Source of the DNA: Tubulanus polymorphus
Lineage: Eukaryota > Nemertea > Palaeonemertea > Tubulaniformes > Tubulanidae
Reading direction: 5' to 3'
Assembly: GCF_964204645.1 (NCBI RefSeq)
Contig: NC_134025.1
Coordinates: 13,707,001 to 13,771,000 of the forward strand
Length of the DNA: 64,000 bases
Positions 37,111 through 49,424 of the stretch are shown here, one piece after another. Numbering within the stretch: position 1 is the stretch's first letter; the number at the start of each line of letters is the position of its first letter. A program made the translations under genes and the position numbers. Under the pieces are notes generated by a model that worked only from the letters and a program-made list of their open reading frames with translations, searched no databases and had not been told where the DNA came from.

Positions 37111-38373
37111 GAGCATCCAACTTTTGGAGGGACACCGCTGGCTATGTTAGCCGCACAGTGCAGCAAATTAAATGACAAAAGTCCACCACCTCTGACGACT
37201 GATCCAAGTATCGGAAAAGGTTTTCATCCTTGGAAAAAGTCCATGGTTACCTCGCCAAGTGGTCTGAACATCGGTGGACAGAGAATGGCAGGACTTGGGC
37301 CATCGATAAGTAGTGCCTCTTTGGCTTATCCGAAAACCTCCGTGACATCCGCATGTAGTCCGACGTCTTATGGCGGAGAACTGTTCTATCAGTCGTCTCC
37401 AACCACCACTCACGCTCAAACAGACTTCATGCAGAAAATGCACGCCGATAGTGGACTCAGTAACGGCGGTTATAGTGCGTACTCCAGAGTTCCAGGACTT
37501 GGTGGCCACCCTTACGAATCATGGCCGTTCAATATGGCGTCGGCGCCACACGGTATAAAATCAGAAGTGACACCAGGAGTAAACTCCGCGTCAGCTTGGT
37601 GGGATGTTCACAGCAATCCTACTACGTGGCTTACCGATGTTAGTAATGCGAGTGGACTCCATTCCCAAATCTCCGCTAATTACCCGAGCACAGACTATCC
37701 ATTAAGTGCATTAGGTTCAAATTCGTCCGCATTTTTATCATCGGGACAGCACATATTACAGGACACGTACAAATCAATGTTACCGTCACAGAACGAGCTT
37801 ACGTCGTCGCCATCAGTGACAAGTCCGTTCCTTACTAGACCAGGGCTCACAACGATGCCCAGTCAGCGATCGCAACGTCGATACACCGGTCGCGCTACTT
37901 GCGATTGTCCGAATTGTCACGAAGCCGAACGACTCGGTCCAGCCGGTGCTCATCTTCGCAAGAAAAATATTCACAGCTGCCACATACCCGGATGCGGAAA
38001 GGTGTACAACAAGACGTCACACCTGAAGGCACATTTGCGCTGGCATACCGGTGAGCGGCCTTTTGTTTGTAATTGGTTATTCTGCGGCAAGCGGTTCACT
38101 CGGTCTGATGAGTTACAGCGCCATCTAAGGACCCATACGGGTGAGAAACGCTTTGCCTGTCCCGTCTGTAACAAAAGATTTATGAGAAGTGACCACTTGA
38201 GTAAACACGTTAAGACTCATAACAATGCGGGCGGAAAGAAAAGTGGGAGCAGTAGCGATTCTGAAAATAGCCAGGGCGAAGGTTCAAACGCTATATCCCC
38301 GGCTTCAACGCCGCTGGCCCCATCCCCTTTGTCAAATAATGGACTCATTAATATCAAAGATGAATTAAAATAA
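37111..38373 (+). CDS. Sp6-9: Sp6-9 main exon: Sp8/Sp9-type zinc-finger transcription factor
   Basis: With the first exon this gives a 427-residue nuclear DNA-binding protein. Residues 15-24 ([10 protein letters not shown]) are the SP box and 42-50 (IGKGFHPWK) a conserved block of the Sp6-9 class. HPYESW (140-145) and AWWDV (169-173) are also typical of Sp8/Sp9. The buttonhead box with CDCPNC is at 271-276. Three C2H2 fingers follow: C297/C302/H315/H319, C327/C332/H345/H349 and C357/C360/H373/H377. The recognition helices KTSHLKA, RSDELQR and RSDHLSK bind GC/GT boxes. The serine-rich tail ends INIKDELK. Members act in limb and appendage outgrowth, neural patterning and Wnt/Fgf signalling in many animals. 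Sp5 and Sp1-4 are less likely because of the N-terminal blocks. The exon starts after the TTTTCAG acceptor and stops at TAA. Confidence 0.96.
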   Translation, partial: EHPTFGGTPLAMLAAQCSKLNDKSPPPLTTDPSIGKGFHPWKKSMVTSPSGLNIGGQRMAGLGPSISSASLAYPKTSVTSACSPTSYGGELFYQSSPTTTHAQTDFMQKMHADSGLSNGGYSAYSRVPGLGGHPYESWPFNMASAPHGIKSEVTPGVNSASAWWDVHSNPTTWLTDVSNASGLHSQISANYPSTDYPLSALGSNSSAFLSSGQHILQDTYKSMLPSQNELTSSPSVTSPFLTRPGLTTMPSQRSQRRYTGRATCDCPNCHEAERLGPAGAHLRKKNIHSCHIPGCGKVYNKTSHLKAHLRWHTGERPFVCNWLFCGKRFTRSDELQRHLRTHTGEKRFACPVCNKRFMRSDHLSKHVKTHNNAGGKKSGSSSDSENSQGEGSNAISPASTPLAPSPLSNNGLINIKDELK

Positions 38374-41300
38374 TCGCGAAAAACTAATTCGATATAGTTA
38401 CATTATATAGATATTTATATGAATCAAGCTGCATTTGAATTTTACTTTATATACAGCTGTTTTATTTTCTGTTGGCTTTTCTTTCATAACTAATTCTGTG
38501 GTCACTGTTTGTAGGGAAACGAGAAACGGCATCCGACGTGGACAAAGGTAAAAGCAAAACCATAAAGACAGAGTTATCCATCCCGAGTTCACGTACGTGA
38601 AGCGTATAATGAGTGTGTCCTGCGCACCAAAAACGATATGATTTAAAGACACTTTGTGTGTGCATGTTCAATCCCGTCATGTTTGTCACTTGTTTCCCTA
38701 CCTTTTTAACCGTTCCATTCGTTTGTTAATTATCGATTTAACACAGAACAAACTTCCTGTAGTAGGCCCGACTATATTTGTTGTTTTTTGTGTATCATTC
38801 TTGAGTATTTGAGAGCAAGAAATTTAGAAAATAAGAAATAGATATGTCACCTATGTCATTCGTATTCAAATAATGTAATTCAATAGTTTCAGACTTTGTG
38901 TAATGTGACATTCTTAAATTAAGCTAAATCAACCTTCGGCATTTAACTCGGGATCAAGTATATTTAATAAGTCAGATCCCTTTTCAAACAATAGGCACTG
39001 TATGACAACGCCTGTGACTACAAAGGTCAGAAATCGTTACAAATTCTAGATTGCTATTTCTTAAATTACAAACGTGTATCTATGGCGCACGGAGAGTATT
39101 AATTTGGAGACGATAATTGAAGTCCCGATAAATACGTCCCTCACCATCCAATTTGCAATTTGCACTGACGTGGCTTTAAAACCAGTTATTGTACGTCGCA
39201 CGTACCGAATTTCAGATAAGATCACTCGAAAGGGAGTTGCCTCAACGCTGCTTGTAATATGCGCAAACGATTTCTTCTATTCCTTCTAGTATTATTAATT
39301 TAGACTGATAATTGCTCCGTCAATAATTCAAAGACAACTGAATATTATCGCCTCGCAGTGCAAATCATACAATAGATCCATTTCTTCCCATCTTTCTGGA
39401 TAATTGGTTATGATTATTTCCATTATGAACTATATAAATTAGCAGCAGAAGTCATAACCGACGTATAACGTTACAACAAAATCCGATGATATCGAAAATC
39501 TTAGGCTGCGTTCCTTTCAGCAATTCAATAAGAGTGAACAAAAACCTTTTCAACTCGCAGTGGAAAAATAATACACTTTAGACCTGGAACATGTTTTATG
39601 CGTATGTGTACAAAGTCTGTATTTGTTTGAAAAGAAATATATGAAATTTGAAAGAGTTCAATGATTGTTATGTTAGTTGAGATTTCTTATTTCCGAGTCA
39701 ATAATTTATTCAGTTATGTAATTTAATCCATGATTTGTTAATAAGGCGCGGACATGAAAACAGTATAATAATAATAATGATAATGATAATAAAAATAGTA
39801 ATATCTATATATTTCTTGTCCGAAAAAAAAATGTTTTTAGCATTCTCTGAAGGGCGAATACAAATCGACAAGTGGACACGACACTGCATTGATTTTGCAA
39901 TTAGAAACGACTGTTGTTATTGGTAATTTGAAGCGCGGCAGTTCCGACTTCTGATCTTTGTGTGCAGGCCTGATCGAAACTTGCGCACCTTGATGTCAAT
40001 TTCTCCAAGCCCAATTACTGTCCAATTACCATTTGTCGTCCTAATTAATTGTAATTGTATGGGGTGCCAATTAGAAAGAACGCGACATATCGGCTTTTCG
40101 CACATCTAATGATAAGGACCCTAGCAAGAATTATTCACTGGTTTCCATTTAGAGATATTTGATTTAGGAATGCTTTAATATACCCATATAATAAAATCAC
40201 CGTTGATTTCAGACATATCATTACTACGTTGTATATATGTGGCAAAGGGTCTCCAGGCTTAGCATTGAAGAAAATTTGGTGCCGCAAAAGCGCTCTCAAG
40301 GCTGCAACCATAGAATAAGCAATATTTAGGTATAACACCCTCGATGATTAGAACTATTATCATTGGAAACCTAGACTTTAAGAGATGTTAGATGGTAACG
40401 CTGAAACTGCATTCGGAGTTAATGAATACACGTTTAAAATACGAAAGTGAAGAAAGGATTTTCCAACAAAAATCTATACGAAATTCTACGCCCTAAAGAC
40501 AACGTAACTTTGGCATATACACGCACTTCGAACCCCGGTGTGAGCAGATTATTAAAAGTTATTCTAAACAAACAAAGTAGGCTTATTGCATCCAGAAGCA
40601 AAATACTTCGATCTCGTCGATCATGACAATGTTGTAATGCGTAGGGATATTTTTATATATGATTGATTCAGGCGTGAATAATGTGTTCGGTTAATGGTAA
40701 TAACGATTTAATTTTTTCCATGGCTTTACATGACGTGTCGTTTGATTTCACCAAGATAAACACCGGATCCACAATATTGTGGCTTGTAATAAGATCTATC
40801 CGGGAGCAAAAATACTCGCATTGGACAGATGTATCATTTATCTCTAGTATTAAGGAATAGCCCATACCCCGAAACACCCAGTCGCAACTGGGCCTGATTT
40901 CTAAGCCAACCCCGATGTACGCAATTTTTGTACCCTGATGAATTGGGCAATTTGACACCTCTTCCCCTAGGTCTACGTTAAGATGAACAAAAGTACTAGA
41001 CCCTACTGTTCTCACTAAACGTCAATCCTGTATCGATTATTTTCATTGCCAATTTTGCCTGTCATGTAACATGAAAATATTATGACATATGCGTCGCAAC
41101 TCATCATTATATCAACTTCCGTCGTCACAAAATGCAGCCAACACTGCCAATGGACGCTTATGAAAATAAAACTGACACGAAAATCGACCCCCATTATGAA
41201 ATAACAACTCTGACAGAAATGGAATGGAAATACGTAATATACATCTTGAGACCTTAAAAGTTCGACAGCATTTTTTCTGAACCGTTGAAACAGATTTATA

Positions 41301-42744
41301 AACATCTTTTTTTGGGGGGGGGGGGGATAGAGAATTTCTTCTAACTCTACTCATTCATTTTGGAAGAAGATCGTGAATCGTTCAAGGCTATGCGGAAACA
41401 TAATGTAATGCAATCTGCAGGGATATTTCTCGCTCTATTCTCAACGGGACAAACTTATCACGCGTCTGTAACAGATACCCGTCGCTGGAACATAAATTGG
41501 GATATAACGTAAGCCTTAGTACATCCATCACCTGATTGCCTGTATTTGCCGATCTGAAACTGTCTTTCAGACAGAGATATACAGTCCTTAGCCACCATTC
41601 CCAGCAATAAGACAATTAAGCGTCTCGTTAGTCGTAATTTGGGTGTGTTTCCAGAAGATTTGATAGGGTAGCTTTACAAACATTTTGAGCAATTCATTTA
41701 GTTGATCGCGCAGTTCGCCTTAATGATCTTTTGCTGTTTACCGAGGATTATCGGCGGTTTTTGTTCCTTACGTCTGCTCCGAGTAATTGAAACGATGCCC
41801 GATGTAGAGTCTTTTGTCCTAGTCAGGAAGTACTGAGATGTCCTGACAGTACTGACGTAGAGCAATTTGTCTCAGCGGAAAAAGTGCTCAATTTCATTAC
41901 TTTTCAGTTATCCCATGTAATTATTGGAGTGGGGCGTACAGAGGGGTTTGCACGTACCTGGTAGTTCGCTAATGTAAACTTCTATTTATTATTTCTGCAT
42001 ATGGGCACACCCATCATGTAATTTACCTATCTCAATCTACATTGAAAATTTTTTTCTTAGTGACAATTTAACCCTCATTTACGATAGGGGTCAATTGGAA
42101 AACGGGGTTTGAGAAATCATCTTTGGCGACTCCAACAGTGAGCTATAATTACCTATTCTACCAATGATTATATACCTATTTTGTTTTAGGCGACTTCTCT
42201 TAAACGCAATATGTCCCTGCAGATTTTTGTCACCTTGGTTCCTGAGGATAAAGGTGTTGTCATCAATAAATGAACTAATGCAGTAAGTGTATGCATGGAT
42301 TATGCTGAGTATGTGGTTTAAGTTAGATTTCAGCAGCTGAAGTGAACTCAAACTGAATGGTCGATTTCAAAGCCTTCGTACAAACTTTGACGACTATTCG
42401 ACGAAACTGCACAGTCCCCTGAGGGTGTGCTACAGAACACAAAAGCAATTATTGCAGAGCGCGCAGTTACAAAGGTGGGTTTTGTGGATTTGCTATAATG
42501 GATCAAAGTGTTATTTCTTGATGTGGGTATTTTGGTGACAGTGTGGATATTTACATATATATATATATCTATAGTTTCTATTGCTGCGGAGCCACAGGTG
42601 CAGTAGGAAAATTGCCCACAAAATTACGTAGACTGTAAAATACAGTTTTCCAACGTCGCATGTTGTAAAATGTTTTCCAAAAATGGGCAGAGCCACGGAC
42701 CAATCAGATGCCCAAATACCGTTGCAGAAAGAAACAGTTCTACC
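38374..42744 (+). other. Sp6-9 3' UTR and downstream intergenic DNA
   Basis: The 3' UTR begins at 38374, but no single poly(A) signal stands out, so its end is unknown. An AT-rich simple tract (AATAATAATAATGATAATG) lies at about 39,767. The minus-strand frame at 40668-41015 (115 codons) has no recognisable motif or splice support. A poly-G run is at about 41,315. The rest looks unique. Confidence 0.45.
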
Positions 42745-42965
42745 CTCAATCAGTCGCTTGCCAGTTCAGGCTGGTTGGTAGATCGTTCGAATGAACCAGA
42801 ACCGAAATTTCCAATTATGTACCTTAAAAAAAATTTCGACCGCCGATCTCACAACTTCAACCCCCTGTTTCGCTCCCGGCAGATGTGAGTTTGTTAGGGG
42901 CACCAAATCAAATCTACCAATCAAATAAATAACAGGGTAAATCCCTATTTTAAGATCAAAACAAC
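42745..42965 (+). repeat. Dispersed repeat, copy 2 (partner at 20.6 kb)
   Basis: This shares GTTCAGGCTGGTTGGTAGAT, GTTCGAATGAACC, TTTCGACCGCCGATCTCACA and CAAATAAATAACAGGG with 20571-20815 in the same order and strand, with many substitutions. The family is unidentified, with no terminal repeats seen. Confidence 0.65.
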
Positions 42966-44137
42966 CATGTCCCCTGGAGCCCCCATTCACAGAAGGGGTT
43001 GGCTGCTCCGAATGATATTATTGGACATTCTCACACAGCTCTACGAAACATTTGGAAAATAAAGTTGACGATACTGTTATAACTGATTAACCCCAGTTGT
43101 AAGAATACTCATAGAGAGAACTAAACCCTGAATCCAGTTGAATATACTTGGCTTCACCTACATTGTCAGATTCATAAGTTTCTGGCCCCACCACGCATGA
43201 AAACTGACGGAGCCGGGCGAAATTCAAAGGCATAATTTATAAGAAATGGACACATAATTGATATATCACACTTGCAATGTATATTTAAAAAAACATATAT
43301 AATATATAACATGCATCGTATTATTACAAGATTTCGATGTATATGCTTTTATACTCATTTATAATCTTATTAACAGTGAACAAAATTTCATAACATTTTT
43401 TTTACAAATAATATCTTAATAAGATTACATAGAGAATACACGTAATATATCATACATTATACAGAATATTTCGTCTTATCCCAATCAGTTAAATCTAGAT
43501 GTTTAATCTTATGATCTAGGGCCTACGCAGAATATGAACGTGACTTTCTAATAAATCGGATTAATTTCATTGGTCAAAAATTAATCAAGTTCCACTGTTC
43601 TCAGTTAAAATTTGAGTTAAATCATCAAAATCGAAATGTACTAATTTAAGTAAAAGTTAACAGACAACAGTAGAACTGGTAGTACATAACTACTGCAACT
43701 GATGAAGCAAAATGTGCAGCATCATTTCCACGGAAAGACTGTGAATTAGGTCCTTCACACATATCTCAATGATACATTAAATTTCTAGGCAGATCAGCCA
43801 AAACAATGAACAAACAGATCACATGAACTGCCGTGCCATCTATTAGAAAATAGCCTCAATTACAACGAATAAATCTATACATATAATATGAACCTACCCC
43901 AATCAAAATGTATCCTTCAGTTAAAAGCACCATTATCACTAGATTATGTGATTATTACCACTTAAGATTTTCCAGGAATGTGGCTATGAAAAGTTAATAT
44001 CTACAGAATGAATAGAAAATTCATTTGGCTCCCAGGTTTCAAATCATGATTTGTACAATTTAAGCAATTTCACCAACCCATGTGGAATGTACGAGAATTC
44101 ACAACCAAATAAAATTCTACATTTCAAAAGCCCAATG
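42966..44137. other. AT-rich intergenic DNA, no feature seen
   Basis: No coding frame, RNA or repeat is supported. Confidence 0.45.
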
Positions 44138-44218
44138 TGTGTATGTGTGTATGTGTGTGTGTGTGTGTGTGTGTATGTGTGCGTGCGTGCGTGCGTGCGT
44201 GCGTGTATATATATATAC
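44138..44218. repeat. (GT)n/(GCGT)n microsatellite
   Basis: GTGTAT and GT runs, then GCGT tetranucleotides, then a short TATA run. It resembles the complementary (CA)n/(CGCA)n tract at 24.0 kb in composition. Confidence 0.95.
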
Positions 44219-44221
44219 ATA

Positions 44222-44331
44222 TGTAATTGTGGTACTTCTATTTAATCATATTGGACTTCTTGACCTAAAGTTGTTGCTGATGTTGATGTATTTCATAGTT
44301 TTTTGTAAATTATAAGAGTTCCCCTGAATGA

Positions 44332-44423
<92 letters not shown>

Positions 44424-44548
44424 ATAGTGGTCATTCAGTCATTCAGGGGAACTCTTATAATTTACAAAAAACTATGAAATACATCAACATCAGCAACAAC
44501 TTTAGGTCAAGAAGTCCAATATGATTAAATAGAAGTACCACAATTACA
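44222..44548. repeat. Perfect 114-bp inverted repeat around a (TA)n core
   Basis: The left arm 44222-44335 and right arm 44435-44548 are reverse complements at every base I could check. The 99-base spacer is almost pure TA (about 44336-44426) plus GTGGTCATTCAG. The 8-mer TCATTCAG is present twice on the right side only. There are no open frames other than TA artefacts. It resembles the palindromic AT-rich repeats known for cruciform formation and instability. Confidence 0.95.
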
Positions 44549-44980
44549 GACTGTTCACTTAAAAATCCAATTCACCACAGATCTAGAAAGGTTTGCAACT
44601 TAATCAAGATTCTTCCGAGAAATAATGCACATGCATTTTGAAATAGCTGAAAAATCTCAATACGACCTGAGAGATGCCAATTTTTGTAACACATTCTTAA
44701 ACATTTTCAGCAAAATTGTTCAATTAGCTAGAAGCCAGTGTATGGGAGTGCAGAATTTAATAAAAAATGTAAGCTATGCAACTGCTTTATATAAATATGC
44801 AAGTTCACCAATGTTTATTGTAGTTTTACTGAACAAATTATGATGATCCGATCTGAAAACATGGACTTTTACAAGAGATCTATGGAACTTGAAATACATA
44901 TAAAAAATATTGCTTTTATAATCGTTCATCTATACAATATGGCACATCACTTGATACTGCCTGCAAATTACCACACTATA

Positions 44981-45079
44981 GCCGCGATCACACGGGCATT
45001 TTCGGCCCAGGCCAAATTTGGCCCAAGCATGATCCATGCCAATTTGACCCGCGCCAAAGCATGTCCGTGTGATCGCGGC
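44981..45079. mobile_element. Complete 99-bp MITE with GCCGCGATCACACGG ends
   Basis: The 15-base terminal repeats GCCGCGATCACACGG (44981-44995) and its exact complement ending at 45079 are flanked on both sides by TA, consistent with a TA target duplication. The interior has GGCCAAATTTGGCC, a 14-base palindrome also repeated in the related element at 10.3 kb. It is too small to encode anything. Confidence 0.85.
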
Positions 45080-46554
45080 TATCCAACATCGCACATAATG
45101 AACACTAATTGACAACCATGTAATAGGTTCCCATCATTTCTTAAAGGCTAGCTTATGTTGATCTGTGATTGGCAAGAACTAGCAGTGCATGGTATGCCAG
45201 CAGTTGCCTTCATATCTCCCCAACCTGAGCTGGCTTGTGGCCAAACCTGATGCAAACCCTATCTGAGTGCACATGTTCCACTACAGCATGACTGCCTCTT
45301 TGTGTAACTCAGAAAGAATTTATTGGTCCCGCCAAGATAGATGGCAAGCAAAGCTTACAATAGTACATATACTGCCCACTAGTTGTGCTAAATTACTAAA
45401 GCCAGTAATTAAATGCGTAGGTACGTTGTACTAGAATCATGCAAATGTGAAAACCTACCAGTTGTCATAAGAATACAAACAAGAAACCAGTAATATAATT
45501 TCTTGAATGAAATGTAAAAATTCATTCATCAATCAGTATGTTACTTAATCATCAATCAGTATGTTACTTAAATATTTTCTCGAAAAACTTTACTTTTGAA
45601 TACTCTTGTACAACTTATCACCGTAAATTGCTTATGGTAAAAGTGGCTTTTTTGTCATTAGACTGACTTAATTGGTCACATGACTACTAGTGTCTACCGT
45701 CGATTCGGTTGCCAGTGATCGTGGCTGATATGGGGTGAAGCAAAATCCAGCTAGTCGTACTTAGTTGCTAGAAATAAGCTAGCCTTAAGATATTTTATCT
45801 ATCCACCTTCTATTTACATGTATAATAATACAATATTTTGGCTACTTATGCAGGTTACATCACATACAACTCAGATAATACATAGCACCTTTATGTATAC
45901 GCTATTACAAGCGAGACTTCAAAATGTCTTCCTGAGCAACATGATGGAATAATACACTCGTGACATCTATAAACATACATATACATTGAGAACATTTTGA
46001 GTACATCATTATTCTACCAAGTCTATTAGGTGTCTCAATGGAATGCGATATATAAATCTAATGCAATAAAAGATGCCTGGTTTCTCATGATCAGGTCGAT
46101 TTTGTACTAAAAGGATGGGCGGGTGGATGGTTGCTCTTGATGGGATAAGGAAACTAAAAAGAAACTTTTTAATAGGACGACGACGGAGAATAGAAATCAA
46201 AAGTGGAACTCAGGGTGAAGACGACTTAGGTTGGTTGCTAAGACTTACACACTGTGGTGCTTTTCAAACACATTTGCAAGTCAGGTCCAAACGAAGTTCC
46301 ACTGTTAGACAAAGAGTTGAACATATAATGCAAGTTTAAGGTATTACAGAGATTTAAGGCAAAACGGAGCAGTTAGCATCCCTGCAAGTTTGAAAACTAG
46401 AGGGAAAAAGGTCCCAAGGCTCGAAATGTTGTAAGCTCGATCAACAAAATCGTTGTCGGTATGGATTGATATTGCCTTACATACAATTAGAGGGGTTGAG
46501 AAACGAAGGTATCATTTTAGCCCTCGGTGCACGTTTAATCAAAGTTATACTTAC
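45080..46554. other. Intergenic; short duplication near 45.5 kb
   Basis: ATCAATCAGTATGTTACTTA occurs twice within about 45,526-45,571. CGAAGTTCCACTGTTAG at about 46,285 resembles one end of the 11.4-kb mariner-type MITE. No gene is supported. Confidence 0.45.
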
Positions 46555-46653
46555 CATGACCACCGGATACAGTCTGCTCTCGGCACAATCGCCAAGAACC
46601 CATGACATAGGCCAATGACCATGCAGTCCATGGGGTACAAGCTTCACATCCAT
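46555..46653 (-). CDS. Possible internal exon, minus strand, unidentified
   Basis: On the minus strand this 99-base segment lies between a GTGTTAACAG acceptor and a strong donor GTAAGTATAAC. In phase 1-1 it reads GCEACTPWTAWSLAYVMGSW then RLCREQTVSGGH, with a CxxW..W pattern faintly like a thrombospondin type-1 repeat. In phase 0 it reads VKLVPHGLHGHWPMSWVLGD. Both frames are open, which weakens the case, and no neighbouring exon was found. Confidence 0.2.
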
Positions 46654-48218
46654 CTGTTAACACAGTTATGTGAAGCTGTTCACAGACTGAACCAAAGGCC
46701 AACTGCTAACTGTACCCTTAGGGCCTGGAGCTAGTCAAACGATCGACCAAGTGGAACAGAATGAATATTTACCAGCAGTCCCATTAGAATTCTTACATGA
46801 TATCTTAAAGATTGATTATGGGAATCTTTGACTTGACAAATGTTTGATCAAGGAGAATAATACAAAACAACTACGATGAGGGTGTAGTTACTGACGAAAT
46901 TAAGTTACTGACTTATAGGTTTTAATGGTTTCACAAAAGGGATTTTTTATAGTAAAAGTCGTGAATAATATTTCTTCTGCTAATTCAAGACCTTTTTGAT
47001 AAAACGAGCGTGTGGATTGTAGCCTACGCGCGACCTGCTCCATAACGCGCATTTTCTATTACTAATACATACACGGTGATCGCCGCATATATAGGCGATA
47101 TTGCCTACTGGACTGTAACTAATGTTATCGACACGCGCTCTCATCACTGTGCCGCAAACTAAAAACACATAATCGAGCTCTAAAAACGGATCGCTGACTT
47201 GAAAGTCCAAAAGAATTAATGACGATAAATCATTTTACTAGTAATAGTACGTAATCGTTTGACGTGACGGATTTCACGATAACAATAGGACGACGTGTAC
47301 TACGTACCGTCGTCCTAAAAAGAAATTGAAATAGATTTTGGGTGGAGGTTCAATGTTGACACAACTAATCTTGTTTTTATTAACTCATATATCTATCAGC
47401 TGTGGCTGCTGATGTGTCTTCAGTAATTTCACTGATAAGCCGAGATACACCCCTTAGCGCCAAATGGTCATAGTGACTACGAACAATATAAAACTCGTGA
47501 TGATTAAGTCAAACCAAGAAGTATCTGTTGCAAAGTCAATATGTAAATTTTTCGATTCGATATGTTTTCAGGGTTATTTTCGGGTCACGTTATTGTTTCG
47601 AACTAACAAAATAGCCAATACACCAAATCACTCCTCCTCGTATGAAAGCATATTTTTTTCTAATAACCCCTTCCGTACATAGTGACTGTGTACTAGCCTA
47701 AATCTTAAAATTTATGAAAACATATCTAAGTCCCATAACTAATTTGGCTGATTGACATATCATCCAGTACCCGTTTCCGATTAAACAAGTAACATCGTTT
47801 TAGATGCATTGCCAGCCAACATTAGCAAATATTTCATATAACAAAGTCACTGAAACATTAATGTATTCTAATAAATTTATTTTGACCCAATGCACCCCCT
47901 GGGTATGGCCTGGTACAAGCTGACGTACTATCACCTCTCTAACCCCCTGCACAAATCAGTTTGAAGTTACCCCCTTCCTGCTTACACAAATGATAGATAC
48001 ATGTTACATAATCCATATAGAGGGATAAAACATTTCAACAAAAATCCAATTTAAACAATGATTTGATCGGATGTAAGTTGAGTAATGTGAGTCACCTGTA
48101 TATGTTGCTGATATACACCTTTTGTAAATGGCATAACATATGTATGTGCACTAGTTATATAAAGATCATAAAAGAGAAGAAAAATAACGCAGAGGGTGTT
48201 TGCATTTTATAATAAAAC
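46654..48218. other. Intergenic, no feature seen
   Basis: No supported gene or repeat. A short inverted pair near 47,280-47,320 (AGGACGACG and CGTCGTCCT) flanks a TACGTACC core. Confidence 0.4.
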
Positions 48219-48660
48219 TAGGGGTCAAGGGACACCACACCCACTTGGGAAGTGGTTTCAAATGCTCAACAAAATATGCTAAGTTACCAATATAATATGG
48301 CAATACTAAGTTATTTTACTTTTCAATGCCCCCCGGTGACCACATACAAAACCCAATGACCTTGAAACTCACCACAATCATAGGAAATGTCATGAGCTAC
48401 AATCTTGCAATCGATTGTAACAAAATACGTCTAGGTACCAATAATATATAGAAATACTATATATATAAAAATAAGTTATTATACTATTCAACACCCCCTG
48501 GTGGACATTTACATAAACTAATGACCTTGAAACTCACCACAATCATAGAATACGTCAGAAGCTACAGTACGAAATATGCATAGGTACCAATGTAAGCAGA
48601 CAAATTGTGCCTTATTCAATATTTAACATCCCCTGGTGGCAAGAACAAAGAATTGGGTGA
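48219..48660 (+). mobile_element. R154 element, 5' part
   Basis: This begins AAACTAGGGGTCAAGGGACA followed by CCCACTTGGGAAGTGG, then carries units marked by CCCCCGGTGACC (about 48,330), CCCCCTGGTGGAC (about 48,491) and CCCCTGGTGGC (about 48,626). The element is interrupted by the foldback elements at 48.73-49.39 kb and appears to resume at about 49,425. Confidence 0.75.
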
Positions 48661-48730
48661 TGCCTATTTGATGTGAGGGTATCCTATGACAGCGCTAATA
48701 ATAATCAAATATCAAGACAATGAGTTAAAA

Positions 48731-49006
48731 ATTACATTTTTTGGAACTAAAACTTGTATTTCCGAGTAGTACTTACCCTTTCCTGTGGTTTTTGCCAATA
48801 TTTTCTAAATTTGGATTGCTCACCTATGGTTTTTCTATACGACCCGGCCCTGCGGTATTGCATATAGCCACCGACAAAATCCGCCATCTTTTTACGCCAT
48901 CACAGACCCAAAAAAACAGCTATGCGGGGTAGGTGGGCGGGATTCCCACCATAGGAAAGGGTAAGTACTATTCGGAAATACAAATTTTAGTTCCAAAAAT
49001 TGTAAT
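48731..49006. mobile_element. MITE with 58-bp terminal inverted repeats
   Basis: The left terminus 48731-48788 and right terminus 48949-49006 are reverse complements over 58 bases with four mismatches. The ends read ATTACA and TGTAAT. The interior includes ACCCGGCCCTGCGGTATTGC, which is also present inverted at about 49,285. It sits inside an R154 copy. Confidence 0.88.
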
Positions 49007-49249
49007 ATTACCGTCGAGTAGGAGGGGGACCTCTAGGACCTGCTGACCTCTAGGAGGGGGAGGCATAATTATTCAATCAATCGTTCAACAATAATGAATT
49101 AAATTAAGTTAAATTAGTTAAATTATTTCGGGAAAAAAGAAACAAGGGATAGCCCCCAAACCGAACGGACAGTGACAACTCCCTTAACTTCCTAATCCCT
49201 TCATTTTTTTGGCGAAAAAATCCAAAGCGTTCATAAGCAAGAATGCCAA

Positions 49250-49390
49250 GAAAAAAGAGGGCGGATTTTGCCGGTGGCTAAATGCAATACCGCAGGGCCG
49301 GGTCGTATAGAAAAACCATTGGCGATCAATCCAAATTTAGAAAATATTGGCAACAACCATAGGAAAGGGTACAGTACTCGACGGAAATAC
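49250..49390 (-). mobile_element. Inverted second copy of the 48.7-kb MITE left half
   Basis: These 141 bases are the reverse complement of 48756-48893, with about 10% differences, including GGGCCGGGTCGTATAGAAAA. With the complete MITE to its left this makes a nested foldback: three copies of the terminal sequence, two in one orientation and one in the other. Confidence 0.8.
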
Positions 49391-49424
49391 CTGTCTATAT
49401 TTTCCTGAAAAAACCTTTTTCCAC

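Noticed and set aside
37168-37509. Antisense 113-codon frame within Sp6-9
   Set aside because: It is a shadow of the well-supported Sp6-9 coding exon and has no recognisable content.
40668-41015. Minus-strand 115-codon frame downstream of Sp6-9
   Set aside because: No motif, splice site or neighbour supports it; a frame of this length is expected occasionally by chance in 64 kb.
46547-46580. U1 snRNA-like start (ATACTTACC)
   Set aside because: Only the nine bases complementary to a splice donor match. The rest does not follow U1; it is better read as the complement of a GTAAGTAT donor.
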